NCBI GenBank assembly: GCA_026075535.2
Contig: AP026538.1
Coordinates: 16,004,337 to 16,068,336 of the forward strand
Length of the DNA: 64,000 nucleotides
Source: Tricholoma matsutake
Taxonomy: Eukaryota; Basidiomycota; Agaricomycetes; Agaricales; Tricholomataceae
Reading direction: 5' to 3'
In this document: positions 10,172-20,035 of the stretch, in pieces
How positions within the stretch are numbered: the stretch's first letter is position 1
How the letters are laid out: each line of letters begins with the position of its first letter
Program-made: the position numbers and the translations under genes
The notes under the pieces: generated by a model
Database searches by the model: none
The model's input: the letters and a program-made list of their open reading frames with translations, nothing else
Told to the model about the DNA's origin: nothing

Positions 10172-11857
10172 CTGGCCTTGTGCAGGGGACAAGGCAGATC
10201 CTTGTCCCACCCCCACATCCGCTGCAAAGGAGCCAGATAAGAAGGCATTCCATTTGTAGGTCATTTTGCGACCAACAAGGTATGAGCAGAAGAAATTCAC
10301 TACTTGCGCAGGGAATCCTGACTGAGAGATTATCTCCAATAAAACCTGATGGTTTAAGGAGGGGAAGAACTGGGCAATGTTGAATGCGACAACGCTCGTT
10401 TTGAGTCCTTGAGCCCATCCCGCTCTAATGAGGTGAGTGAGGTAGATTCTGTGGAACACTGGGTGACTCCTCCAAACTGGTTTTGCTCAAAGGCTCTGTG
10501 AGCTACTCCATCAAATTGAAGCCACCTGGACAGCATCTTCTTGACCAATTTTCCCAAGGTGTTCAGTAGCACAATTGGCCTGAACGACTTTGGTGTAGAG
10601 TAATTAGGCTTCCCAGGTTTTGGGATGATAACTGACAGGGATTCCTTAAAATGTGCTGGCCAATGGCCAGCAGTGATGCAAGCCTCTGCAATGTGGGTGA
10701 TGAGACCTGCCACCTCAGGGTTGCTACACCAGTGTTTTAGGTGTGACCATGTAGCATGATCGGGGCCTGGTGCAGATCGGGAAGAGCATGCACTGAGCAC
10801 TTCTTTCATTTCTATGACAGAGAACGGGATCCAGGCCCTTTCAGGCACAGGGTCCAGATCGTCTAAGATGCTCAGATCGACTACATGATCTGAAGCAGCA
10901 TTATATGAGCCATCAAGGGCAGCCCATAAGGAATTGAGGTCATTACAAGGCTCTCCCTGATAAGAGATTACCTCGTACGATGGCAGGTTCCATTGACGAG
11001 TCCAGGACATGAGGTCCCAGGGTTGTCTGTTCATCGTAGCCACTTCCTGGATACGGTCATCAAAGAAATCATGCTTTGCATATCGTATGACTTTCCTGTA
11101 ATGCATCCAGTCCTCCCCATCTCGGGAAGCCCTGTAAGCATCTAGGGCACCTTTGCATTTGTCTGTCCACCATCCCTTGGACGACTTGCCTAGGTGAGAT
11201 TCCTTGGCATGGTTATCCCATGCCTTGTTTAAGATTGTTGATATCGCCAAAATGACATCATTGATCTCTGCCGAAGCATTTCCGTGCCACTGAAGCCATG
11301 GATTTAGAGCGGAGGAGACAGCATCAAGATATGATGCTTCCTCCTTGGATCTTTTTTGATGGACCACTTGGTGACCGGAACCAGAGATCCCGGGCCAGGC
11401 AGTGTCAGTGTCAGGGGAGTGTGGTCAGACATACCCCTGGCTTCTGGAACGATATTGCAGTACAGCACAAATCTTAGATCTGTGGGTACAAACATCAGGT
11501 CGATCACCGTGGGGTGAAAGCCCTGTTGTGGAGGAAAGTGGGTAGGTCCCTCCACAGTGGGGAGGGCCCTCATTAGGCCTAGTGCCATTGCCGTTTCCAC
11601 TAAATGGTTGGCATGAATGGAGTGTTCAGGCCCCTGGGGATCCCAGGAGGCATGTCTCACGTTAAAGTCGCCACACATGAAGTGCAGTCATGGGATCATC
11701 ATGACACTTTCATATAGGAGTGTGATGGCCAAATGCTGGTAACGCTCCTTGACTTGTTACAACCAACTGCCAGTAGCGAGTCCATATATCCCCAATTACG
11801 GTTAACATTCTGACTAAATATTCGTAACTGTGGGATAGATCTAAGTCTGTCCCTCAT
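10172..11857 (-). pseudogene. L2 ORF2: endonuclease and N-terminal RT fragment
   Basis: Starts at ATG 11857, next to the ORF1 TAA (11860-11858). After about 90 bases the endonuclease is interrupted by a deletion that leaves a 22-base remnant of the B 5' terminus at 11744-11765. The frame then resumes with MCGDFNVRHASWDP, the DLMFVPTDLRF segment and MSDHTPLTLTLPGP. The RT part shows SAPGPDHATWSHLKHWC, SVIIPKPGKPNYSTPK, AFNIAQFFPSLNH (the motif A Asp is Asn here) and GVGQGSALSP, where the copy ends. Confidence 0.85.
11744..11765 (+). repeat. 22-base remnant of the B 5' terminus inside the L2 endonuclease
   Basis: gctccttgacttgttacaac followed by ca matches the start of B elements but is followed directly by LINE sequence. 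About 300 bp of endonuclease coding sequence are missing at this point when compared with L1. Confidence 0.7.
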
Positions 11858-13025
11858 TTACGCTCGGCCACTGCATCCTGCGGGAAGGTAAGCAGGAGAG
11901 GGACGAGACAAATGTCTCGCACTCACCTCGTCATAGCGAGCTTTGATCCAGTCATGGTCAAAGCGATGTTGCCAGAAATTACACCGACAATCATCGGATG
12001 TGTGGTTCTTCCGGCATCTCGATGGTCCATGGACAGTGGGTGAAGGCTTCACAGCCTTGAGCCTGGAGGGGCTGACGTGCTGCTGAATATCAGCCAGTTT
12101 GTCAGTAGAGAGTTCAGGGAAGGCCTTGGCTAATTGCACAAGACCATCCATGGAAGTGTTAGGTGCTCACCCCCCAGGGAAGCGAGCCACCTGAGCAAAG
12201 GTTCCCTTGCCTGCAGGCTTGGTAGACCAGTTCACAGGGGGAGGAGGTCCTCTACCTTATGATGATGAGACACCCCCTGCTGGGGGTTTAGGAAGAGGTC
12301 GAGCCCCTTTCGGGCCTCAAGTCTGTGAGGGGGGGGTGTGGCCCATCCCATCCCTCCAGATGATCCGTCCTTGGGACGTCGTTCAGGTCATTGGTGATGG
12401 TTCCTGGCCTAGGTCGTTTCCCTCCAGCAATCCTGTCTATAGCTTCTCGGAGTACTAGTCCCCCTAAGTCGTGATCAAGGCTGACAGTGGCTGCTGCATT
12501 GAGCACCGCTCCCAGCTTATCAGCTATGGTTCGCCGTTCATCAGCCGAAACCTGTCTGGATCCTGTCCTGTGCATCACAGTCAGGATTCTGTCTGCATAT
12601 TCCCCAAACTCATGTGCAAAGACAGGGGAGTCAGCCCAATCATCGCTCATCATCTCTGTGTCATGAATTGCAGGGATGGGGTTAGATATCTCCATCTCGT
12701 CTGCCCACTGGGAGGCAGGAGTAGAAGGGGTGGTGGGAGGAGCAGGGGATGCAGTGGCCCTCCTGGGAGATAATGTCGGCACACTAAACTGCTGTGCATG
12801 AGGAGTAACGATTCCTGCCCCATAGGGGGAGGGGGTTGGAGAACCTCTTTGGGTCCTGTGAGGACCTACTGAGGGAACATTCTGTGTGGTCCTGCGACTC
12901 CCAGGGAGTCGCAGAGAGTCAATAGGATCGTCGCCAGGAGTTCTGGGCATACCTGATCTGGAAGGTCTCCCCTCGTCCATCGCTTCACCCAATCTCCCCC
13001 CTCTTCTAGGATATGGTTCTGACAT
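11858..13025 (-). pseudogene. L2 ORF1 (gag-like) with internal deletion
   Basis: ORF1 encodes the LINE RNA-binding protein. It starts at ATG 13025 (MSEPYPRRGGRLGEAMDEGR) with a basic, Pro/Ser/Thr-rich N-terminus, then an acidic patch (EMEISNPIPAIHDTEMMSDD) and a segment HEFGEYADRIL that is also found in L7. After 12288 the frame breaks, then resumes as LVQLAKAFPELSTDKLADIQ. It jumps from TVHGPSR directly into the last zinc knuckle CRKNHTSDDCRC, losing the central domain and the first two knuckles seen in L7. It ends at TAA 11860-11858. Confidence 0.82.
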
Positions 13026-13156
13026 GTGTTGGTAAGACGCTGGTTATACCGGATTGCTGAGATCGTGGACAGATTGAGCTGCAAAGGTTGAAAATGGTGT
13101 CGACAAAGTTTTTTTGTGGCTGTGCACATTGCGGTAACAAGACAAGAAGCAATGAG
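13026..13156 (-). promoter_or_regulatory. L-family 5' UTR / presumed internal promoter region
   Basis: About 130 bases between the ORF1 ATG and the B4 junction at 13157. It is the only L 5' UTR in the window. No TATA box is evident, as is usual for LINE internal promoters. Whether the true L 5' end lies here or the B-like leader beyond is part of L cannot be settled from one copy. Confidence 0.45.
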
Positions 13157-13543
13157 TAAAAATGTCCCTCCCCCTAAGCCAGACCTCCCCCAGCCAAATG
13201 AGCGCTTCTACTTGGGTGAGCGTTGAAGCAGGCATCCCACACCCGCTCTAAGCCCCCATAGGGACCCAGACTACTCTTTCATAGACACCACTCACCTAGC
13301 CAGAATCCTCGAAGCCAAGGGGGAATGAGACAGATAGCAGTCACTGTTGAAAACAATGACTGAGACATCCCTGGAGATCGGATGGACGGATCTCTTAGCA
13401 AATCAGGCCAGGCCTGGAGACGCCGAGAGCGTTCATGATGGCGAAATCCGATCAAAAATCGGACAAAAATTGGAGTGTCAACGTCACCGGCAACATTGAG
13501 CAGAGGTGTTTACCACTGTTTATGGTGGTTGTAACAAGTCAAG
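13157..13543 (-). mobile_element. B4: B leader fragment joined to the L2 5' UTR
   Basis: Minus-strand first ~387 bases of a B element, from the terminal ctccttgac (about 13543) to the ggagggacatttttact block, where B homology stops and L2 5' UTR begins in the same orientation. The other side abuts L3a(+) head to head at 13544. There is no poly(A) or TSD. Confidence 0.78.
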
Positions 13544-14188
13544 GAGCGATGTTCCGATCCTATCTTGTAGGCCACAAAACAACCTACAAGTGGAACACCT
13601 TCTCATCTGGCTTGTTTGCAGCAGATGTGGGGGTGGGACAGGGCTCTGCCCTGTCCCCTGTCTTGTTGGCGCTTTACTTCGCGCCCATCATGAAACTCTT
13701 CAGGAGTAGTGAGATCGGCCAGACAGTTGACCTCATGTCATATGTGGATGATGGCACACTTATTGTCTGCTCCCCCCTGCTGAAACAGGCCTAGAGCTGG
13801 ATATTCCAGGCATTCACCTCTCTCGGACTTGTCCTTGAACACAACAAGTCTGAAGTATTCCACTTCACTAGGGCGAGGAGGTTTCAACCTCTGCCCATAG
13901 ACTTAGGCTTTGCCCCATACATGGGCTGATCCCCTCTCAAACCCAAGGTCACCTGGAGGTACCTCAGCTTTTTCTTCAACTGCAAACTCTCCTTCAAAGA
14001 GCATGCGAGATTCTACTCCACCAAAGCCCTCATCACGGCGAGGGCAATGGGTATGCTTGGCAATTCTGTAAGGGGGCTCAAACCCATGCAGAAGTGCCTC
14101 CTATACCGCTTGTGTGTCGTGCCAATAATGATGTATGGGCTGAGACTCTGGCACTTTAAAGGAGCATGCTTCAAAGGTGTCATCAAAG
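13544..14188 (+). pseudogene. L3a ORF2, RT segment before the nested insertion
   Basis: Covers RT motif B (GVGQGSALSPVL), motif C (SYVDDGTLI) and the thumb-proximal segments. A TAG near 13793 and further TGAs (for example near 13927) break the frame. The sequence is cut at 'GVIK' by L3b and continues at 16595. Confidence 0.85.
14173..14188. repeat. Target-site duplication of L3b (left)
   Basis: aaaggtgtcatcaaag at 14173-14188 is repeated exactly at 16579-16594, flanking L3b and its poly(A). L3a coding sequence is continuous if the insert is removed. Confidence 0.92.
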
Positions 14189-16037
14189 AAGTGAGATAGG
14201 CAGAAATGTTGATCTCATGTCTTATGTGGATGATGGCACCCTCATCGCCCGCTCTGCACGGCTGGAGGACAACCTCCCCCTTCTCAGAGAAGCTTACAGC
14301 TGGATCTTCCAGGCATTTACCTCACTCAGACTTGTCCTGGAGCATGACAAGTCTGAAATCTTCCATTTCTCGAGGTCAAGGAGCTTTACTCCTCTACCGA
14401 TAGACTTAGGATTTGCCCCATACATGGGCGACTCCCCCCTCAAACCCAAGGTCACCTGGAGGTACCTTGGCTTCTTCTTTGATTGCAAACTCTCCTTCAA
14501 GGAGCATATGTGGTTTTACTCCACCAAGGCTATCACTATGGTGAGAGCTATGGGCATGCTTGGCAATTCTGTCAGAGGGCTAACCCCCATGCAGAAATGC
14601 CTCCTCTACCATTCATGTGTCGTACCCATTATGACATATGGACTACAACTTTGGCACTTCAAAGGCGCTCGCGTCAAGGGTGTCATCAAGATATTGGCCC
14701 AGGTGCAGTCCATTGCTGCATGCTGGATCCTCGGTGCATTCCATACCACCCCTATCGGTGGACTGGAAAGTATCGCAGGACTGTTGCCTATGCAACTGTT
14801 ACTGCATAGATTAGTTGACAGAGGGGCATTCAGAACCCCCCTGCTGGCCCCATCTCACCCCCTGAGAGCCATCTTGGGAGCAAAACACGTTGGCACTACC
14901 CACCCTCACAGCCTAGGTCTTTGGGGAGGGGATGTACTTGACACACTCACACTACAGGGCCCTTCTGTTGCATCTGCGACAGCACTGGCCCTTGTACCCA
15001 ACAATAAATTTGACCCCTTTGGGGAAGAAAACATGCCTGGAAACAGAGTGAAGGACCTGTTCCCCACTTGCTTCTCCTCTCATCGCCTTGCCTCCAAGGA
15101 GGATGAGGCAAGGAAGTCATACAGGAGTGACCTCGATAAGGCCTGGGCTGCTGCCCAGGCAGAGGAAGACACTCTCGTAATTGCAGTGGAGGCCTCTGTG
15201 CCCACCGATGCTAAATTCCAAGCTGGTCGCCTGTGCTCTGGTCTTTGGACAGGGAGAACAGGTAGATCACATCATTTCAGCTTCTGGGAGGAGAACCCCC
15301 CCAGAAGTCAAACTCTTTGCTCTCCAACTAGGCATCTCTGCTGCATGCAGTAAGGGATGCAAGAAGCTGGTCATATTCTTGGATTCTACAGTGGGCATTG
15401 AGTCCCTTGTGGATCCAACTCCATGCTCTGGGCAGATATTTGCCCTGGATGCCTGTCACTCACTTCATCCCTGGCTAGCCAGGGACGAGGGGAGGAACAT
15501 CACATTCTGGCACATCCCCTCGAAATTTGAGTGGAACATACACAAGAAGGCTCACGATGTAGCTACATCTCCATGGGCAGACACCCCCGGACATCTTTAA
15601 ATTACCTTAGAAACCAGGTCAAAAAGGCCGTTTGAAAGGAGTGGCACACACAGTTCTCAGAACTGTCATATCGTGGATGGCATTTCCTTCAACTCAAAGG
15701 AGTGGGAGGGAAGCCAGTGTTACCCTCGACCCACAAAGGTGGGCCATGGCTGAAAGTCATGGGGAGCAGCACTACTGGCACCTCCCGTGCAACTCGAATG
15801 ATCACTGGCCATGCTCCCATAGGGGAGTATTGTCATCATTTCTCCCTCGATGGGGAGTACCAATGTTGGTGCCTTGGTCCTGAGATTCAAACTCGGGATC
15901 ATATTTTACCCATCTGCCCATCAGCAGATTGCAAAGAAACTCGTGCAAGCCCAGACACTGTTGAAGGCTTCCACAAATTCTTGGACAACAACCCAGCAAT
16001 AGGGTCGTTCACCCCACTAATGTGGGATCCAGGATAG
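14189..16037 (+). pseudogene. L3b ORF2: RT C-terminal half and RNase H
   Basis: Reads SYVDDGTLIARSARLEDN, then the long conserved RT connection (MLGNSVRGLTPMQKCLLYHS and IGGLESIAGLLPMQLL). RNase H begins near 15178 (VIAVEASVPT, where other copies have VDAS, so the first catalytic Asp is Glu here). A frameshift near 15230 moves the rest to another frame: SASGRRTPPEVKLFALQLG, VIFLDSTVGIE and FEWNIHKKAHDVA. After another break near 15590 the tail reads GEYQCWCLGPEIQTRDHI and ends WDPG before TAG 16035-16037. Confidence 0.87.
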
Positions 16038-16532
16038 GTTGTGCACGCAGGGCATATGACCCCCATCTGGTTCTGGCTAGTGTAATTGGTATGTTGGGGT
16101 GGCTGTAGGGCACCAGACGAGTCCATCAACCCTCATAAAGGGGGCCCACCCATGTTCAGGAGCGACTGTCAGGGAGGGGGGACACAAACCCAGTTACTGG
16201 TTCGGGGAGGCACCTGAGCACTTCCAGATCCACTGTCGGTTACATGTTACAATGACACAGTCGACTATGCTCTCCTTTCCAAGCTGAGATGCTCACCTCG
16301 GGGTGGCAGTCTCCCCTAAATCTTGCACACATACCCATGGAGTCTCAGGGAACATGACATCGTCAAGTCCGGGTTGTCGGTATGCCACCACTGGCAAGTC
16401 CGTTTACTTGATAAAGGGGGCCCCCTTAGTGGTCAGTGCAGCTATCCAGGTGGTTGGTGCGAAGATCAGCAGGAGGAGGACTTGGGCTAGGTGTAGTGTA
16501 CTTTGTTTGCATGTCTCTGCCATGGACTGCGA

Positions 16533-16561
16533 TCGGGCGCCACATTATAAACTTTTGACCC
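16533..16561 (+). promoter_or_regulatory. L-family 3' tail just upstream of poly(A)
   Basis: The last bases of L (ggactgcgatcg, then cattataaa, then ttgaccc before poly(A)) closely match the last bases of B elements, for example at 24729-24767. In LINE/SINE pairs such shared tails are what the RT recognises. Confidence 0.65.
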
Positions 16562-16594
16562 AAAAAAAAAAAAAAAAAAAAGGTGTCATCAAAG

Positions 16595-17893
16595 CGTTGG
16601 CCCAGGTGCAGTCCATCGCTGCATGCTGGATCACCGGTGCCTTCAGGACCACCCCTATTGGTGGCCTGGAAAGTATCGCAGGGCTACTGTGCCGTCTGGC
16701 AGACAAGGGGGCCCTAAGAACCCCCCTTCTCGCCCCTTCACACCCTCTAAGAGCAATCATGGAGAGGAAATATGCAGGAACCACCACACCCCATGACCTA
16801 AGACTAAAAGTGGCTGGTGTAGTGTCCATCTTCTCACTACTTAGTCCCTCACTAGCCTCAGTGGCAGTGATGGATTCAGTCCCCAAGGATGAATTCAACC
16901 CCTTTGCGGAAGAAAGTGTCCCAGGAAACAGGGTAAAGGATCTATTCCCTACCTGATTCACCACTCAGCGCCTCTCCTCCAAGGAGGATGAGGCAAGGAA
17001 CGCCTACAAAGGGGACCTCGATAAGGCTTGGGTGAAGGCCCAGAGCAAGGGTGATACTCTCGTCATAGCGGTGGACGCGTCAGTGCCCACTGAGTCTAAA
17101 TACCAAGTGGATCACATTGTCTCAGCTTCTGGGAGGAGAACCCCTCCAGAGGTTGAACTTTTCACACTCCAACTCGGAGTCTCAGCTGTGTGCAGCAAGG
17201 GATGCAAGAGATTGGTGATTTTCTCAGATTCTGCAGTGGGAATCGATTCCCTCATAGATCCCAAACCATGCTCTGGGCAAATCTTTGCCCTGGATGCCTG
17301 TCACACTCTTCGCCCCTGGCTAGCAGGAGACGAGGAATGAAATGTTATATTCTGGCATGTACCTTTGACCTTCGAATGGGGAGTGCACAAGAAAGCTCAT
17401 GATGTCACCACATCAACCAAGATCTACATGGGCAGATGCCCAAGGATGTCTCTAGACTACCTCAAGGCCCAAGTAGACAAGGGGGTCATGAAGGATTGGC
17501 ACGCGCAGTTCATCAGACCTGCGTACTGTGGGTGGCATTTCCTCCACCTTAATGGGGTAGGAGGAAAACCAGTATTACCCTCGACCCACAAAGGTGGGCC
17601 CTGGCTAAAAAGTGATGGGAACTAGTACAACTACCACTTCCCAACTCACAAGACTACTCACTGGCCATGCTCCCCTAGGGGAGTATCGTCAACACTTCTC
17701 CCTCAATGAGGAAACCCAATGTTGGTGCAGCGCTCCTGGGGTACAAACCCAGGACCATGTTATCCGAATCTGCCACGCAGTATCCAGAAAAGATCCTCGT
17801 GAAAGCCCAGACTCTGTTGAAGGCTTTTGCATGCTACTGGACAATAACCCAGCCTTAGGGTCATTCACCCCACTCGCGTGGGATCCTGGATAG
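16595..17893 (+). pseudogene. L3a ORF2, continuation: RT tail, RNase H and C-terminal zinc segment
   Basis: Resumes at KALAQVQSIAACWITGAF and IGGLESIAGLL. A TGA near 16954 breaks the frame. RNase H shows VIAVDASVPTESK, GRRTPPEVELFTLQLG, VIFSDSAVGID and a final WGVHKKAHDVTTS, so D-E-D-D-like residues are recognisable. There is a small deletion after ESKYQ compared with L4. The C-terminal part (GHAPLGEYRQHFSLNEETQC) contains a Cys/His cluster common to LINE ORF2 C-termini and ends WDPG. Confidence 0.87.
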
Positions 17894-18434
17894 GTTGTGC
17901 ATGCAGGGGGTATGACCCCTGTCTGGATCCTGGTGTGTGTTATCAGTAGGTTGGACAACAGCTGTAGAAGGCAGTAGACCACTCTGTTTACCCTATAAAA
18001 GGGCCACCCCGAGTCGCAGGAGAGCGCTGGGGAGGGGGACACATCACTAGGAACTGGTTCGGGAAGGCGCCCGAGCACTTCCAGATCCATTGTCGGTTGT
18101 GCGCTACAGTCGATGTACTGACTGCGCCTTCCTTTCTGAGCTGAGAGGCTCATGTGGGGGCGGCAGTTTCCCCTAAATCTTGCATACATACCCATAGAGA
18201 TTCGGAGGACACAACCTTTTCGCCAAGGTTATCGGTATGCCACCAACGGCAAGTCCATTTACACTCATCAAGAGAGCTGCCTCAGTAGTCATTGCAGTCA
18301 TCAGGTTGGCAGGTGCGAAGATTAGCAGGTAGAGGGACTTGGGTTAGGAGTAGTGTACTTCGTTTGTATGTCTCTGCTGTGGACTGCGATCAGGCGCCAT
18401 GTTATAGATTTTTGACCCAAAAAAAAAAAAAAAA

Positions 18435-18639
18435 TGGTGGAACTGTGAACTGTTGTTTCCCATTGTTGGTCCCACCAGTATTGCCAGTATTGCCATTTGC
18501 ATTCCTTTGGTTTCCATGATTGCCACCTTGGTAACCCCCCCTGCTAAACCTATTGGGAGGTCCCTTTGACCTATTAACCACCTCACTTCTGTGTTGGCGG
18601 TTTTGTTCCTCGCTTTGGAATGCTTGTAGGATTGTCGTC
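18435..18639 (-). pseudogene. Copia-type gag fragment (candidate)
   Basis: The minus strand encodes ILQAFQSEEQNRQHRSEVV, then a Gly/Asn/Gln-rich stretch (FSRGGYQGGNHGNQRNANGN). That layout is typical of the region before the zinc knuckle in Ty1/copia gag. It is only about 70 codons and lies between the L3a poly(A) and the copia-1 LTR, in the opposite orientation to that LTR. Identification rests on composition and context. Confidence 0.5.
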
Positions 18640-19028
18640 TGTTGAATACAGTGATGAACCACTTACTACATAATCCAAAAGACTTATTACAATAGTCGTT
18701 AGATTGTAGATATTAAGACCCAACTTCATTTACTTCATAACTCGCTTCGTATTATAGCTATTACTTAGATTTCTGGACCCAGACATAGGGGGTAACACAG
18801 ACGTGATATAATGGATACCTACTTTTACGCCTCGCGGTTTCCTGGCACAACAGGAACAAACAAAAGTGGAATCCTACTATGTCTGGGAAACTAGACACAA
18901 GATTGAATTGGAATAAAGTGCAAACACATTACTATTATTAAATGTGTGTTATAAGTGTGTTGTGGACAGTAGATGGGAGTTGTTGACAAGTGTTAAACAC
19001 TAGTAAAACTCGTCTTAAGCTTTTAACA
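18640..19028 (+). repeat. Copia-1 5' LTR
   Basis: Begins tgttgaataca and ends cttttaaca (TG...CA). About 390 bp, closely matching the 3' LTR at 30302-33585 once nested elements are removed. The downstream flank is RT coding sequence, not a primer binding site. Confidence 0.85.
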
Positions 19029-19493
19029 AACAATGCCCTACAACCCCAGAGGAGATAGGAGAGATGCAGAACATCTCTTACATGAATGCAGTTGGATCAC
19101 TCATGTACCTGGCCACCACCACTCGTCCTGACATTGCTTATACTGCAGGAGTTTGGCACAATTTAATTCAAATCCTGGAATGACACATTGGAAGGCAGTC
19201 AAATGCCTATTCCGCTACCTAAAGGAGACCACAAACATGATACAAACCTGATCCCTTGGTACAAGATCGCTTTGTTGCATTCAGTGATGCAGACCATGGA
19301 GGCAATTGAGACAATGGAAAGTCTACAACTGGATATTTGGTTAAGATGGGATCAGGAGCTGTTTGTTGGTCTAGCAAGCTGCAGCCTATAGTGACACTGT
19401 CAACTACTGAAGCAGAGTATGTGGCAGCTGTAGCAGCAGGAAAGGAGATATGCTGGATGAGGAATATGTTAGGGGAATTGGGATACAAGCCAT
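19029..19493 (+). pseudogene. Copia-1 RT C-terminus and RNase H, first part
   Basis: Translation gives ISYMNAVGSLMYLATTTRPD, a hallmark of copia RT ends, then HWKAVKCLFRYLKETTN, and in RNase H VTLSTTEAEYVAAVAAGKEI. Frameshifts (near 19160 and 19330) inactivate it. The copy is cut at 19493 by L4; the reading continues at 30011. Confidence 0.88.
19480..19493. repeat. Target-site duplication of L4 (left)
   Basis: gggatacaagccat at 19480-19493 is repeated exactly at 29997-30010. Removing everything between restores continuous copia RNase H coding sequence across the site. Confidence 0.93.
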
Positions 19494-20035
19494 TTTTTTT
19501 TCTTTTCTTTTGGGTCAAAAATTTATAATGCAGCGCCCGCTCGCAGTTTGCGGCAGAGACATACAAACGAAGTACACTATGCCCAGCCCAAGTCCTCCTC
19601 CTGCTGATCTTTGCACCAACCACCTGGATAGCTGCAATGACCACTAAGGGGGCCCCCTTTATCGAGTAAACAGACTTGCCAGTGGTGGCGTACCGACAAC
19701 CCAGACTTGATGATGTCGTGTTCCCTGAATCCCTGCGGGTATGAGTGCAAGATTTAGGGGAAACTGCTGCCCCAACGTGAGCTTCTCAGCTTGGAAAGGA
19801 GGGCATATTCAGCACTGAAGCCGTAATGCACAACCAACAGTGGATCTGGAAGCGCTCAGGTGCCTTCCCGAACCGGTACCTGGGTTTGTGTCCCCCTGCC
19901 CTGACAGTTGCTCCTGAACATGGGCAGGCCCCCTTTATGAGGGTTAATGGACTTGTCTGGTGCCCTACAGCCACCCTGACATACCGATCACACTAGCCAG
20001 AACCAGACGGGGGTCATACGCCCTGCACACATGGC

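Larger units (their letters stand above)
10172..13156 (-). mobile_element. L2: LINE copy with 5' end, ORF1 and first half of ORF2
   Basis: Minus-strand L element that holds the only visible LINE 5' UTR (13026-13156), the ORF1 start, and ORF2 up to RT motif B (GVGQGSALSP at about 10180). The 3' half is missing. Two internal deletions are visible: most of the middle of ORF1 (near 12030) and about 300 bp of the endonuclease (at 11744-11765). Confidence 0.85.
14189..16578 (+). mobile_element. L3b: 5'-truncated LINE nested in L3a
   Basis: Plus-strand L copy starting just before RT motif C and running through RNase H, the C-terminal Cys/His segment, a ~520-bp 3' UTR and poly(A) at 16562-16581. It has an exact 16-bp TSD, so it is a bona fide target-primed insertion, younger than L3a. 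Confidence 0.92.
13544..18434 (+). mobile_element. L3a: 5'-truncated LINE with poly(A), split by L3b
   Basis: Plus-strand L copy starting inside the RT (FRSYLVG) and ending with the L 3' UTR and poly(A) at 18419-18434. It is interrupted at 14188 by L3b and resumes at 16579-16594 through a 16-bp TSD. Its outer TSD was not found. Confidence 0.88.

Noticed and set aside
10172..18434. L2(-), B4(-) and L3a(+) as one twin-primed (5'-inverted) LINE insertion
   Set aside because: The orientation fits, but the overlapping RT segment (about 10180-10320 versus 13550-13680) differs at many positions and no outer TSD was found, so two separate copies are more likely.
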